A DNA stretch of 64,000 nt from Zanthoxylum bungeanum (lineage: Eukaryota; Streptophyta; Magnoliopsida; Sapindales; Rutaceae): contig SKCR01017745.1 of the NCBI GenBank assembly GCA_019454045.1, positions 62,001-126,000 of the forward strand. Direction: 5' to 3'. A model generated the notes under the pieces. That model ran no database searches, was not told the origin of the DNA, and saw only the letters and a program-made list of their open reading frames with translations. Made by a program: the position numbers and the translations under genes. Below are positions 34,311-44,179 of the stretch, in pieces. How positions within the stretch are numbered: the first letter of the stretch is position 1; every line of letters begins with the position of its first letter.

Positions 34311-35100
34311 TCTCATCATTACATAAACAAATAACATGTGGAAATCAAGTAGCGAATAACAAATCACAACAACATAAAACTAAATATGCGCCGTTTATTC
34401 AAGTGGTACGTGGAGTTGTATCGCGAGTACAGATCATACTACCGTCCATTCGGAATCGGCTATGAAATTTATGTCCGGGTTTCCATCCTATATACCACAA
34501 GAGGCGACACATTTTCCATTTTATTCAAAGCCACAACATGCATCCACAAACGACTCTCATGCGAATAAAACAATAAAAAAATGAACGACAATAAATAGAA
34601 AAAATGCCCTCAGGTCTAACCTTTTAAATCACCTCTCGGATGTACGGTACATTATCGTCGGAAGGGCTAACACTCCGTAACTCCTCCGGTTCACTGGTTC
34701 GCATTTTTCCTCGCTGTTTCGCTGCTCAAGCTACTATTTTTGCTCTGTTTTGCTGCTGTTTTGCTGCTGTATTGGTCACTGTTTGTCACGTTTTAACTGC
34801 TATATTTTTAGTTACTGTTTTTGGGTGTTCTGGCTACTGTTTTTGGGTGTTTTTGAAGGCTTAAAATGCAGATTTTTGGTTACTGTTTTGGGGATTAAAA
34901 GTGTGGCTTTTTAGTTACTGTTTTAGATGGTTTGTTGGTGTGGGTGGATGGTGTTTAGGGCTGTGATTTTCGGTAAAGCAAGGGTGGAGGAGGAGAGAAA
35001 ATTCTTTTCTTTTTGTTTGGTATGCGTGAATGTGAGAGTTTGAGAGAGGTTTTTCTTCTATGAATCAGCTTGGGGGTCTCAAGGGTTAGAATTGGGTTCC

Positions 35101-35107
35101 TTTTATA
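35101..35107 (-). promoter_or_regulatory. LTR-D TATA box
   Basis: The minus strand reads TATAAAA in GCCTATAAAAGGAACC. As the 5' LTR, this is the promoter that would drive the inner element. Confidence 0.6.
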
Positions 35108-35742
35108 GGCAAATGGCTAGGGTTAAATCTTTCTTGACAAGGAAGGGATTTGGCATTTAATGGAGGATATGATTTGGTGTCATGCAAGGAAAGCCTAAGA
35201 TTGATTGGGGGATAAAATTAGTTCAAATTAGGAAATCAATATATTTAATTTGTGTTGTTTAGGCATGCTATTTGTTAAGTTAGGAATACAATATTTTTAA
35301 TTAGGAATAATATTTTGTTGATTGATTTTAATTAGGCATGATTTTATTTAATGTTTTATTATTTTGGTATATGACTTAATTAATTATTTTATTTAATTTC
35401 ACCATGTGTTAAATATGTTTTTTATTAATTTGGATGTGTTTTATGGGCTTTGGTGGACTAATTGGGCTTGGGTGTGAGGCTAGCAGCAAAACCAGAAATA
35501 CCGACGTCGTTCGAACGCCTCTTCAAACGCTACACACGAACGCCCGCAATCTGCCTGACGTTCGAACGAAGTAACAAACGCAGCACGAACGAAAACAGTG
35601 AACTTGTGAAATGAATCTGATGACATGCCTATTCTGAATTTCCCTTCCGACGTCCATTTCCCGCAACTTCTGTGACCTAAAAGGGAGTGTCTCCAAATGA
35701 GACTCATCATAGGGACTCACATGCAAAAATACAGTGCCTACA

Positions 35743-36285
35743 ACAAGGAAATAGTTGCTATAGGCCATACAACCCCGGTCTACGTGTGGGTTTGCGGGAG
35801 TGTAGACAAAGACTCTCGCTGGCGAAGGATTGCCCACAACTAGGACTCCTCACTCAAGGGTTCAAATGACCAAGTGAGCACACCTTTTTTATACCTTACA
35901 GTACGTGCCAACGAGTTATGGTGTGTGACTGACTGTCAAATGGATTTCCCGTTGTAGATTCCCCAGAGGGAGGGTGGAGCGAGGCTTTCTTAAGTACTCT
36001 AGCCTCTTAGGCTCTTATCACTTGGTGGCAGGAATAAACAACGAGTCCTCCAAATTAGTCAATCACAATAGGCTACAAGTAAATGATTATCTAGGTGCCT
36101 TCACATCTTTTCCTTATAGAAAGGTAGTGAACGAGGGAAGACACCAAACCATTACCTAGCCTTAAAAGTGCCTTTGATTAAACCCCTTTTAATCCACAGT
36201 AGAAACGGTTAATTAAAACACAAATCATAATATTACAAGACATTATTTCGGGGCCGATTCTTTATCCCCAGTGGAGTCGCCAGAC
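35743..36285 (-). other. Leader of the outer Tat element, right of the nested insertion
   Basis: Begins with the second copy of ACAAG and continues GAAATAGTTGCTATAGGCC, colinear with 32048-32590 of the inner leader. The primer-binding site TGGCGACTCCACTGGGG is at 36266-36285 (minus), next to LTR-E. Confidence 0.8.
36266..36285 (-). promoter_or_regulatory. Primer-binding site of the outer Tat element
   Basis: Same sequence as the site at 32571-32590, next to the 5' LTR. Confidence 0.75.
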
Positions 36286-36854
36286 TGTGGGACACAGAAA
36301 CTGGGCGACGCATGCTGTTCTAGGTTCGCGGCCTAGTTGGGAGTACGGAGTAGCCCGCGGGGGACTAAACCGGAGAATAATGGAGTCACCACCCGGTGTG
36401 AACCGGGACAAAGATTTAAGGCCGCACTCACCCCTCGCAAGGGAAGACCTCAAACCGTTGGGTTCGGAATGGTCCCTTACTTATGTCACTTGTAATAAAA
36501 TGATTTGTACGATAATTCAGCCAAGTCTAAGCAACATTTATTTCCAAGGATAATTTACTCCTAAGTTCGCATGCATAAGTACAGAGCTCATATCTAAGTT
36601 CATATAACACATTTTTTCATGTTTGCATACAACTTATTTGCATGTAATCTATGTCCGAATTTGCATGCATAAGGTAAATTAACACACGGCAAGCATTCAA
36701 CTTAATAAGCATATTGTACTCATACATGTGGGGAATACAAATAAATGGCAATTGCACAATCATGCGTAATGAAAAGAGACAATAAGATTCGTAATACAAA
36801 GGGATAACTGATAGGGGTAATTACACATAGAATATGATGAAAATGACTCAGTTC

Positions 36855-37200
36855 AGTGTGTGTGCGTTCGTGTAGCGTTCGTAAATGCGTTCGAACGATA
36901 AACAGAAGGTTCGCGTTCGTATAGCGTTCGAGAACGCGTTCGAACAGAACCAGACCTGATGCATGATAAACTTAAGAAAATACGTGCGCGTTCGAGTAGC
37001 GTCCGAAAACGCATTCGAACGGTAAACAAAAGGTTCACGTTCGTATAGCATTCGAGAAAGCGTTCGAACGGAACCAGACCTGATACATGATAAAACTACG
37101 AAAATGCGTGCGCGTTCGAGTAGCGTCCGAAAACGCGTTCGAACGGTAAACAGAAGGTTTTCGTTCGTATAGCGTTCGAGAACGCGTTCGAACGAAACCA
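36855..37200 (-). repeat. CGTTCGAACG-type array in LTR-E
   Basis: Three larger blocks separated by ACCAGACCTGATGCATGATAA, each with GCGTTCGAGTAGCGTCCG and AACGCGTTCGAACGG. Confidence 0.75.
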
Positions 37201-38127
37201 GACCTGATGCATGCAACACATACATAGACAAACAAATCCACAATGTAGGACCTCACGTGTCCGATTGAACTCATTCTCATCCAATCATGTGTACCTCGTC
37301 CGGCGCGGCAAAATATCGTGGTAAAGGATTTTAACCCCTCGAAATAGAGGACCTTTAATAACATGCAGAATTTAAATAGTGGGTAATAAACGAATCAAAA
37401 CAACATAAAACAAAATATGCGCCGTTTGCTCAAGTTGTACGTGGAGTTGTATCCCAAGTACAGACCGCACTACCGTCCATTCGAATTTGGCTACGGAATT
37501 TATGTCTGGGTTTCCATCCTATATACCATAAGAGGCGACACATTTTCCATTTTATTCAAAACCACAACATGCATCCATAAACGACTCTCATACGAAATAA
37601 ATAACTAAAACAATTAAAAGATGAGTAAAAATGAATACAAAAAGTGCCATCAGGTCTAAACTTTTATGTCGACTCTCGGAAGTACCGTACGCGGTCGTCG
37701 GAAGGGGGGATGCTCCGCAACTCCTCCGGTTCACTGGTTCAACATTTCCCTTTGCTGCTTCGCTGTTCGGGCTGGTGTTTTCCCTCCATTTCGCTGCTAT
37801 TTTGCTGCTGTATTTCGGTCACTGTTTTGGTATTTTGGGACTGTTTTGGTGAGGTAAATGGGCTGTTTTGGTAAGGTAAAGGGGCTGTTTTGGTAATGTT
37901 TAGGGGCTGTTTTGGTAAGTAAAGGGGGCTGTTCGGGATGTGTTTTGGTCAAGGAAATTGGGTTCTTTGGTTTGTGATTTTTGGTTATTGAGAGTGAGGG
38001 AGGAGGAGATAATTCTTTATTGCTTATAGCTTTTGTTATGTGTGAATGCTATGAGTCTTTTTCTTTGCAGAATTTTTCTGTGGTTTGTATGAATGTGCTA
38101 GCCCCTTGGATGTGTGGTGGAGGCTTC

Positions 38128-38135
38128 TTTTTATA
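38128..38135 (-). promoter_or_regulatory. LTR-E TATA box
   Basis: The minus strand reads TATAAAAA in GCCTATAAAAAGAAGC, matching LTR-A. Confidence 0.6.
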
Positions 38136-38699
38136 GGCAAAGGCTAGGGTTAAATCTTCTTGGAGAAGAAATGAGAGATCATGTAATAAAGGTGATATAT
38201 TTTTTTAGTGTTATACAAGGAAAATAAAAGATTGATTGAAGACAAGATTTGGCTAAATTGGGATGTGATTTATTTTGTTTAGGTAAGTGGATTTTTTATT
38301 TTAGTAGGTGATTATTTTATATTTGGTATGTGATTTTTAGATTTGCTTTAATTTCACCATGTGTTAAATATGCATTTATTTAATTTGGATGTGTTTTATG
38401 GGCTTTGGTGGGCTAATTGGGCTTGGGTGTGATTCTAGCAGCAAAACTAGAAATACCGACGCCGTTCGAAAGCCGATTCGAACGCTACACGAACGTCCGC
38501 AATCTTCTTGACGTTCGAAACGTGGTCACGAACGCAGCACGAATGAAAACAGTGAACTTGTGAAATGAATCTGATGACATTCTTATTCTGAATTTCCCCA
38601 TTCGACGTCCGTTTTTCCCGCGACTTCTGTGACATAAAAGGTAGTGCCTCTAAATGAGACTCATCATAGGGACTTATATGCAAAAATGCAGTGCCTACA

Positions 38700-39000
38700 G
38701 ATGGTTAGTTGTTGGATCCGTAACAAATGGAGGAAACTTCAAGGATTGGTGGGTATTCTCAATTTCTCTCTCAAAAAAGAACTTCAAAACTTTGTATCTT
38801 TGGTGTTTAAGAATTTCAATATGCCTCTGGAAGTGGTGGATCAAAGTCGTTTTGTGAAAGAGGTGAGACCTCTTTTTTATAATGTGAGAGAAAAGTTTGA
38901 AAATGGAAGAGGAAGAGGATCCATTTCCTCTCTCGTCTTTATCACGAGTTACAATTCGATACACATATGGCCGGAGGTATATTTTGAAATACATGTCCGG
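38700..39000. repeat. Continuation of the ~480 bp tandem unit, right side of the Tat insertion
   Basis: GATGG (38700-38704) then GTTGGATCCG...GGAGGAAACTTCAAGG...CATATGGCCGGAGG, colinear with 14639-14935. This is the interrupted second copy resuming. After about 39000 the sequence becomes AT-rich with no gene. Confidence 0.7.
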
Positions 39001-39277
39001 CCAGACGTAATCAAGTCCGTGACTTTAGTTTTCAAGATAAACAGGTGCGTTGATGATTTTATGTTGAAAAGATTTGAGAGAATTTGGGTTATTACATGCA
39101 TAATTACTTACTATAAATGAATTTTATATAATTGTTTGTATTAATTTAATTTAATTTTAATATTTTTTTTTCCTGAAGATCAGCTCTCCAATTAGAATAG
39201 GATTATTTTCCTTATTAGTTTTGATTTGGTAACCTTTCTTGTTCCTTTTGAAGTCTTGCACTGCTTCACAGAAAAAT

Positions 39278-40592
39278 GAGAAATGATATTTTTACTTTCT
39301 GTTTTACTCACACTTCTCCAAAACGGCAGGAACGTTTGCGTTTTGAATTAAAAATTCTAACCAAGGATTTTCTTATCTCGTTAGTCAAACACCACTTAAG
39401 ATTTACCATAATCCCCAAATAATATTCACCAAATTCATTTCTAACAGGAACCCTGCTCTTCAAATCGTCATTCACCCTTACGGAGCCACCTCGTCTACGT
39501 GCAGACCATCACGCAGAGCTCTAGCCACTCATTAAATCGTCGCCCGCCGTCGCCAGCGAAAGAAATAGAGCTGACGGCACTCCCTAAATCATCGCCCACC
39601 ATCGCCAACGAAGGAACAGAGCAATCTATTTCACACGGAAGGAAGATGACTAATAATAGAGTTGAATGATTCTGCTTTTGACAATGTTGCTTAATCATGG
39701 AATACATGATTCCCAAGTTTTGTGATTTGTTAATCATTTGATTTATGAGTTGGTTGTTAAAAGAAAATAAATAGGGACAATTATTCTTCCTGCTTTGCTT
39801 TCTTCTCCTCCTCCAATGTTTGTAAAACTTGCTAACAATTGTGTCTAAACAACACAACAACAATAAAAACAGAGGAAAATTTACAGGTGTGTGTCACCAT
39901 AGGCCCCGGTCAGCAATCATGAATTCTATTCCTACCCATTTGACAGATACATGAAGAAACCAAATACATAAGATAAGAATCTACAGTTATGAAGAAAAAT
40001 CACCAAGCATCATCTTATTTAAAGCAAGCAAAATATATATTGTTTTATTTATGGGCTAATACTAAACCGACAAAGGTAACAACTACAATTTGATTCATTA
40101 CAAAGATTAGACAGCTACATCACTGCAGGAGGTGGAGGTGGCAGTATGTCTTGTGGAAGGTTTGATGACCCAGACAAATCTCTGCGGTTCCTCCTATGCA
40201 CCTTATCGATATAGGCAGAAGCCTTTCCATCTATAACACTTTTATCTTTATGAATCACATATGAGGATTCATTCCCTTTATTTGGAACCATCAAGATTGA
40301 AACAGGCGTCAGCTCTGCTCCTTTCGCGGGCGACGGTGGGCGACGATCTAGGGAGTGGCTAGAGCTCTGCGCGACGGTCTGCACGTGGACGACGTGGCTC
40401 CAGCTCTGCACGACGATGGACGATGATTTGAAGAGCAGGTTCCAGTTCGGTGAATATCATTTGGAGATTAGGTATTGGTGTTTGGCTAAGGGGATAAGAC
40501 AATTCTTAGTTAGAAATTTTAATTCAAAACGCAAACTTTGTTATCGTTCTGGAGGGGTGTGAGTAAAATAGGGAGTAAGAATATCATTTCTC
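39278..40592 (-). mobile_element. Pack-MULE-like element (Mutator-like, long TIRs)
   Basis: Long inverted repeats of about 300 bp: both ends begin GAGAAATGATATT and continue with TTTTACTCACAC and GTTTGCGTTTTGAATTAAAA, then CTGCTCTTCAAATC and GCAGAGCTCTAGCCACTC. Flanks are CAGAAAAAT (39269-39277) and CATAAAAAT (40593-40601), a 9 bp target duplication with one mismatch; 9 bp is the Mutator superfamily size. No transposase. The interior (about 39640-40260) is not TE-like and looks like the 3' end of a host gene. Confidence 0.75.
39660..40300 (-). pseudogene. Captured host-gene 3' end inside the MULE
   Basis: The minus-strand frame 40411-40115 starts in the TIR (TIR-encoded start, about 35 residues), then continues with VIHKDKSVIDGKASAYIDKV, HRRNRRDLSGSS and a proline run LPPPPPAVM before TAG. 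Composition changes sharply at the TIR edge. Downstream (40114-39660) is AT-rich and 3' UTR-like. I do not recognise the parent gene with confidence; the segment resembles the C-terminus of a small plant protein. Confidence 0.45.
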
Positions 40593-40601
40593 CATAAAAA
40601 T

Positions 40602-42452
40602 AAGAAATAATACTTTTCTTTATGCTTTCATGGTATCAAAGTCAGGCCTACTAGCATACTTAAAATTTTGAATATTTGTGGGAGCAATCTAGTAATTCAC
40701 AAAGTTAGATATTCACCCTTTATTTATGTTAAAAAATATTGGTGATTATCTTTTTTTTTTTTAATTCACTTTTGTTTTAATAAAGTATGCTTGTTAAAAA
40801 AATTCTGAGTTTTTATATTTAACCCTACAATATTAATTGATTAATTAAGGAAATATTATTTGAGTAAATAATTTTATTTTATTTTTGCATATTATAATTA
40901 AACACAATATGTATATACCAAATATATAAATTAATATTGCATTTATATAATAAAAATTAAAGTTTATTAGATAGAATATTCTTTAAATATGCTATTTACA
41001 CCCATTTGGTGTAGAATGAGTTGGGAGTAGAAGAAATTTGATATAATGAAGAGTGATAAAAGATGTTATTTTGATGTCAAATTTGACGTCAATGGTTGGA
41101 GATGCTCTTAAATTATTATCCTAGTGTTTAATGTGTGTGACATGTTATATATTTTGTTATTATTTGTATAATAAGTCTTCATCTTATGAGTATGATAATG
41201 TTTCTGATTCGCTGCATTCCTTTTGTTGTAGGTCGAATGTCGAAAATCACTCTGTAAATTTATTTATTAGCTTTTAATGCATTAATTTGCAGAACAAGAT
41301 GGTTGGCCCGTCACCTTCCTCGCTATCTGAATGAAACACTGTGCTTTTATTCCATGTTCGTCAAAGAGATAGGACGTGACATGACAAAGAATGCAGTTGA
41401 TTAAGGGACCAACAATTGTTATTTATTAATTACTTTAATTGTTTTTTTTTAACGAGGAGCCGTGTATTATGCCAGGAATCAAGGCAGCCGAGCTCATAAT
41501 TGAAATTGCTAATCCCTATTAGTGAATAATTAAATGGAGCTTTTTGACAGACTGAGGTCAGAACATCACCGAATCGAATTTCTTTGTAATATACCGTACC
41601 AAAATAAATAAAGGGAAAAAACACACACTTGAACTCTTAATTGTTAGGGAAACTTGTATAAAATCTCTTAATGTTTTTTTTTTTAAAAATATGCATACCT
41701 TATTAATTAATTAATAAATTTTGTTATTCTAGATTGGAAAAATTAATTTAATATATTTAATATATATTCTTATAAGTCATTTTTATATAAATGAACAAAA
41801 ACAAACAAAATCTGTTAATAAATATGTGTTAGATGTATTATTTTTAAATAATAAGGGAATTTATTTTCATTTCCCTAAATGTTGAGGGCCGAGGCTGGTA
41901 TTGAAAAACAGGATGAAGGTGCTAAAATATATACAAAATATAATTCGGTAAAAAATTTTATTACGATTAAGAATTCATTAATATAATAAAAAATAAAAAT
42001 ATTTTTTTAAAAAAGGAACATCTATTAAATCTTTTTAGCTATGACTAAATGCTAATTAATTTAGAAATGTATTATTCAAATTATCATGTAATTTAATAGA
42101 TAATATATACATGATGTAAATTTTGAACTTTGTTTTTGAATTATTTCCACCCCTAGTTGGGGTGAAATGCCCTTTACCCGTAAATAAATAAATGAACAAT
42201 AATGCATGGTACGTCTACAATAATGCATTAAAAAAGATGACAAGGACTGCCCCATATATCATGACTTTATCTCTTTTTCCCACTGACCAAAAACCCTTGG
42301 AACCCACCTTTGTCTCCTCATATTTTTTTACCCTTTACTTACTCTCACCCACTAAAAGCCAAGACCAAGCACTGTTTCAAATATTTTATTCATATAGTAG
42401 TATTTGAAAAGATTACACTGCAGTGTCCCAAATCAAATTAAAAAAAAAAACA
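40602..42452. other. AT-rich intergenic stretch upstream of RABA4
   Basis: No gene seen. About 40990-41113 looks like the end of a small DNA transposon (reverse complement GAGCATCTCCAACCATTGACG, related to the start at 8846). A probable promoter lies within 42180-42452 but no clear TATA box could be chosen. Confidence 0.5.
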
Positions 42453-42777
42453 ATGAATGAAGAAATGAATGGTGATGGCTCTGATCATCATCATCATCAT
42501 CAACAAGAGAATATGATTCCAGAGAAAATAGATTATGTGTTTAAGGTGGTGGTGATCGGTGACTCTGCCGTGGGCAAGACTCAGATTCTTTCAAGATTCA
42601 CCAAGAACGAGTTTTGCTTCGACTCAAAATCTACCATTGGCGTCGAGTTCCAAACCAGAACCATCACCATTAACGGCAAGATCATCAAAGCCCAGATCTG
42701 GGACACTGCTGGCCAAGAAAGGTTAGTTTTTCCGTTTTTATAAAATAAGGTTAAAACTTAGGTGGTTGAATGATTTT

Positions 42778-42814
<37 letters not shown>

Positions 42815-43295
42815 GAAACTAACTAGTTGTTGTTGGTTTGTTTTATTTAGGTACCGGGCAGTAACAAGTGCGTACTATAGAGGTGCGTTAGGGGCCGTGC
42901 TAGTGTACGACATCACGAAACGACAGTCGTTCGATCATGTGGCGAGGTGGGTGGAGGAACTGCGGACTCATGCTGACAGCTCCATCAGGATCATACTGAT
43001 CGGAAACAAATCTGATCTTGTGGATATGCGTGCGGTTTCATCAGAGGATGCTGTGGAGTTTGCAGAGGATCAAGGCTTATTTTTCTCTGAGACCTCTGCA
43101 CTTAATGGTGATAATGTGGACACTGCATTTTTCAGGCTGCTGGAAGAGATACACGGCGTCGTTTCTAAGAAAGAATTGGAATGCGGCAATGGCAAAGCTG
43201 ATGGGGCAATGCTTACTGGTTCCAAGATTGATGTTATTTCTGGGAATGATTTGGAAATTACTGAGATGAAGAAATTATCTACTTGTTCTTGTTGA
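42453..43295 (+). CDS. RABA4: Rab GTPase, RABA4 class (Rab11-like), two exons
   Basis: Exons 42453-42721 and 42851-43295, joined across a 129 bp GT-AG phase-2 intron that completes an Arg codon in [11 protein letters not shown]. The product is 237 residues. Visible motifs: P-loop GDSAVGKT (36-43), switch I Thr in SKSTIGVEF (61), WDTAGQE (83-89), NKSD (142-145), ETSA (170-173) and a C-terminal CSC (235-237) for geranylgeranylation. The block [11 protein letters not shown] fits the RABA4 subgroup rather than RABA1, 2 or 5 (from memory). Family members act in post-Golgi/trans-Golgi traffic and polar secretion. The start was chosen because this ATG is the first in frame; a GTG at 42423 is not used in plants. 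A run of five His (12-16) makes the N-terminus unusual. All key residues are intact. It is the only intact host gene seen. Confidence 0.93.
42722..42850 (+). other. Intron of RABA4 with an AT microsatellite
   Basis: Donor AAG|GTTAGT, acceptor TTTATTTAG|GT. An (AT)n run occupies about 42781-42810, so length variation between individuals is likely. Confidence 0.9.
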
Positions 43296-43671
43296 TTTTA
43301 ATTTTTTTTTTAAATAGTTAGTGGTTGTGTTTATTAATTATTGTGTTGCCAAGGTTGCTAATTTTTCATTTGCTGTTGTCTTTTTAAGATTTGATGGCAA
43401 CTCTTTTGTCACATTTATTATTATAGTTTACTTATTACTACTTATATTCAGCCCATCATAGCCTATGTTTGTTTTCAGGCCACTGGGCCCAAACTTGCAT
43501 TTGTATTTAACATTCTATTTGCTACAACTACTACAAATAGTTGCACAATAGCTTCGGCCTACTCAGATGGAATGGAATATCCGTCCAATCACTTTTTACC
43601 AATGAATCTTATAATTTTTTTTTTATTTTATTTTTATTTTTTATTTTTGTTAACTTACTGAATCCTACAAT
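43296..43671. other. 3' flank of RABA4
   Basis: AT-rich, without a second gene. It probably includes the RABA4 3' UTR, but no polyadenylation site could be chosen. Confidence 0.5.
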
Positions 43672-44179
43672 TAGGCTTGGCAACCGCAGGCCTTTAGTCC
43701 GACCTTTAGGAAGGGAGCTGGGATTAGCGTCTTAAATAATGAAACATTTTAGTTGAAAAGGCGGATAAAAATTTTTAAAATAAAAATTCCGGCCTGATTC
43801 TTTTTTTTTTTATATAATTTTTTTTAAAATTATATATGTTTATGAAATTATATGTTTGTAATTTAAAATTATTTATTATTAGTATTGTTTAATGTACTAT
43901 TACAATGTTTTAAGGTTTATTATTATTTTTTAAGCTTGTTTAAGTTGTATAAGTATTACTTGTTACTTTTTTACTTTTTTTTCTTTAATATTTAGAACTT
44001 ATAATGTATTTTATAGGATGTAAAAATTTGAAAAATTCATTTTATAGTGAAGTTATATCAATTTTTTTTTTTAAAAAATTACTAATATTTAATTAATAAT
44101 TTTTTAAAAATTGAAGGTCGGACTTGGCCCTAACCCGACCCCATATTGAGGGGCTAGAGCCGCCTTATTGCCAACCCTA
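43672..44179 (+). mobile_element. hAT-type MITE candidate
   Basis: Ends are TAGGCTTGGCAACC (left) and the reverse complement TAGGGTTGGCAATA (right), about 12 bp inverted repeats of the hAT 'TAGGGNTGGCAA' kind. The ends are GC-rich and the interior is poly-T and AT-rich. An 8 bp target duplication could not be confirmed (CCTACAAT versus TCAATAAT). Confidence 0.5.

Larger units (their letters stand above)
18990..35742 (-). mobile_element. Inner Ty3/Gypsy Tat-lineage element with complete but broken gag-pol
   Basis: LTRs 18990-21820 (3') and 32591-35742 (5'), TSD ACAAG at 18985-18989 and 35743-35747. In sense order on the minus strand: 5' LTR, primer-binding site, leader, gag, protease, RT, RNase H, a second RNase H with a different fold family (aRNase H), integrase, repeat-rich 3' UTR, polypurine tract, 3' LTR. 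The RNase H pair, the TGGCGACTCC primer site and the motif set point to the Tat lineage. Coding frames are broken by several stops and frameshifts. A solo LTR of the same family (28962-31751) is inserted in its leader. Confidence 0.88.
32591..35742 (-). repeat. LTR-D, 5' LTR of the inner Tat element
   Basis: 3152 bp, TGTGGGACAC...GTGCCTACA. It is longer than LTR-B because it has four rather than two ~150-180 bp GGCGCGGCAAAGCATCG-type units (33726, 33873, about 34052, about 34230). It carries a CGTTCGAACG-type array (33250-33640), a TATA box (35101-35107, minus) and the plus-strand frame at 34386-34568. Confidence 0.85.
15121..38699 (-). mobile_element. Outer Ty3/Gypsy Tat-lineage element (deletion derivative) hosting nested copies
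   Basis: Bounded by LTRs 15121-17433 (3') and 36286-38699 (5'), both TGT...ACA, with TSD GATGG on both sides. Own interior is 17434-18989 plus 35748-36285. It keeps a polypurine tract (17434-17447), a repeat-filled 3' UTR, a short remnant of the integrase end, part of the leader and a primer-binding site (36266-36285), but gag, protease, RT and most of integrase are gone. The inner element at 18990-35742 sits in its leader with TSD ACAAG. The outer element therefore keeps the cis signals but has no enzymes. Confidence 0.85.
36286..38699 (-). repeat. LTR-E, 5' LTR of the outer Tat element
   Basis: 2414 bp, TGTGGGACACAG...GTGCCTACA. Closest in organisation to LTR-A but with one more CGTTCGAACG block (36855-37200) and a truncated ~180 bp unit (37305-37360). 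TATA box at 38128-38135 (minus). Plus-strand frame at 37417-37608. Followed by GATGG (38700-38704), the outer target duplication. Confidence 0.85.

Noticed and set aside
15121..38699. Five-LTR ladder produced by unequal LTR recombination
   Set aside because: Three separate target duplications (GATGG, ACAAG, ATGGC) fit sequential nested insertion better and explain why two LTR borders lack a primer site or polypurine tract.
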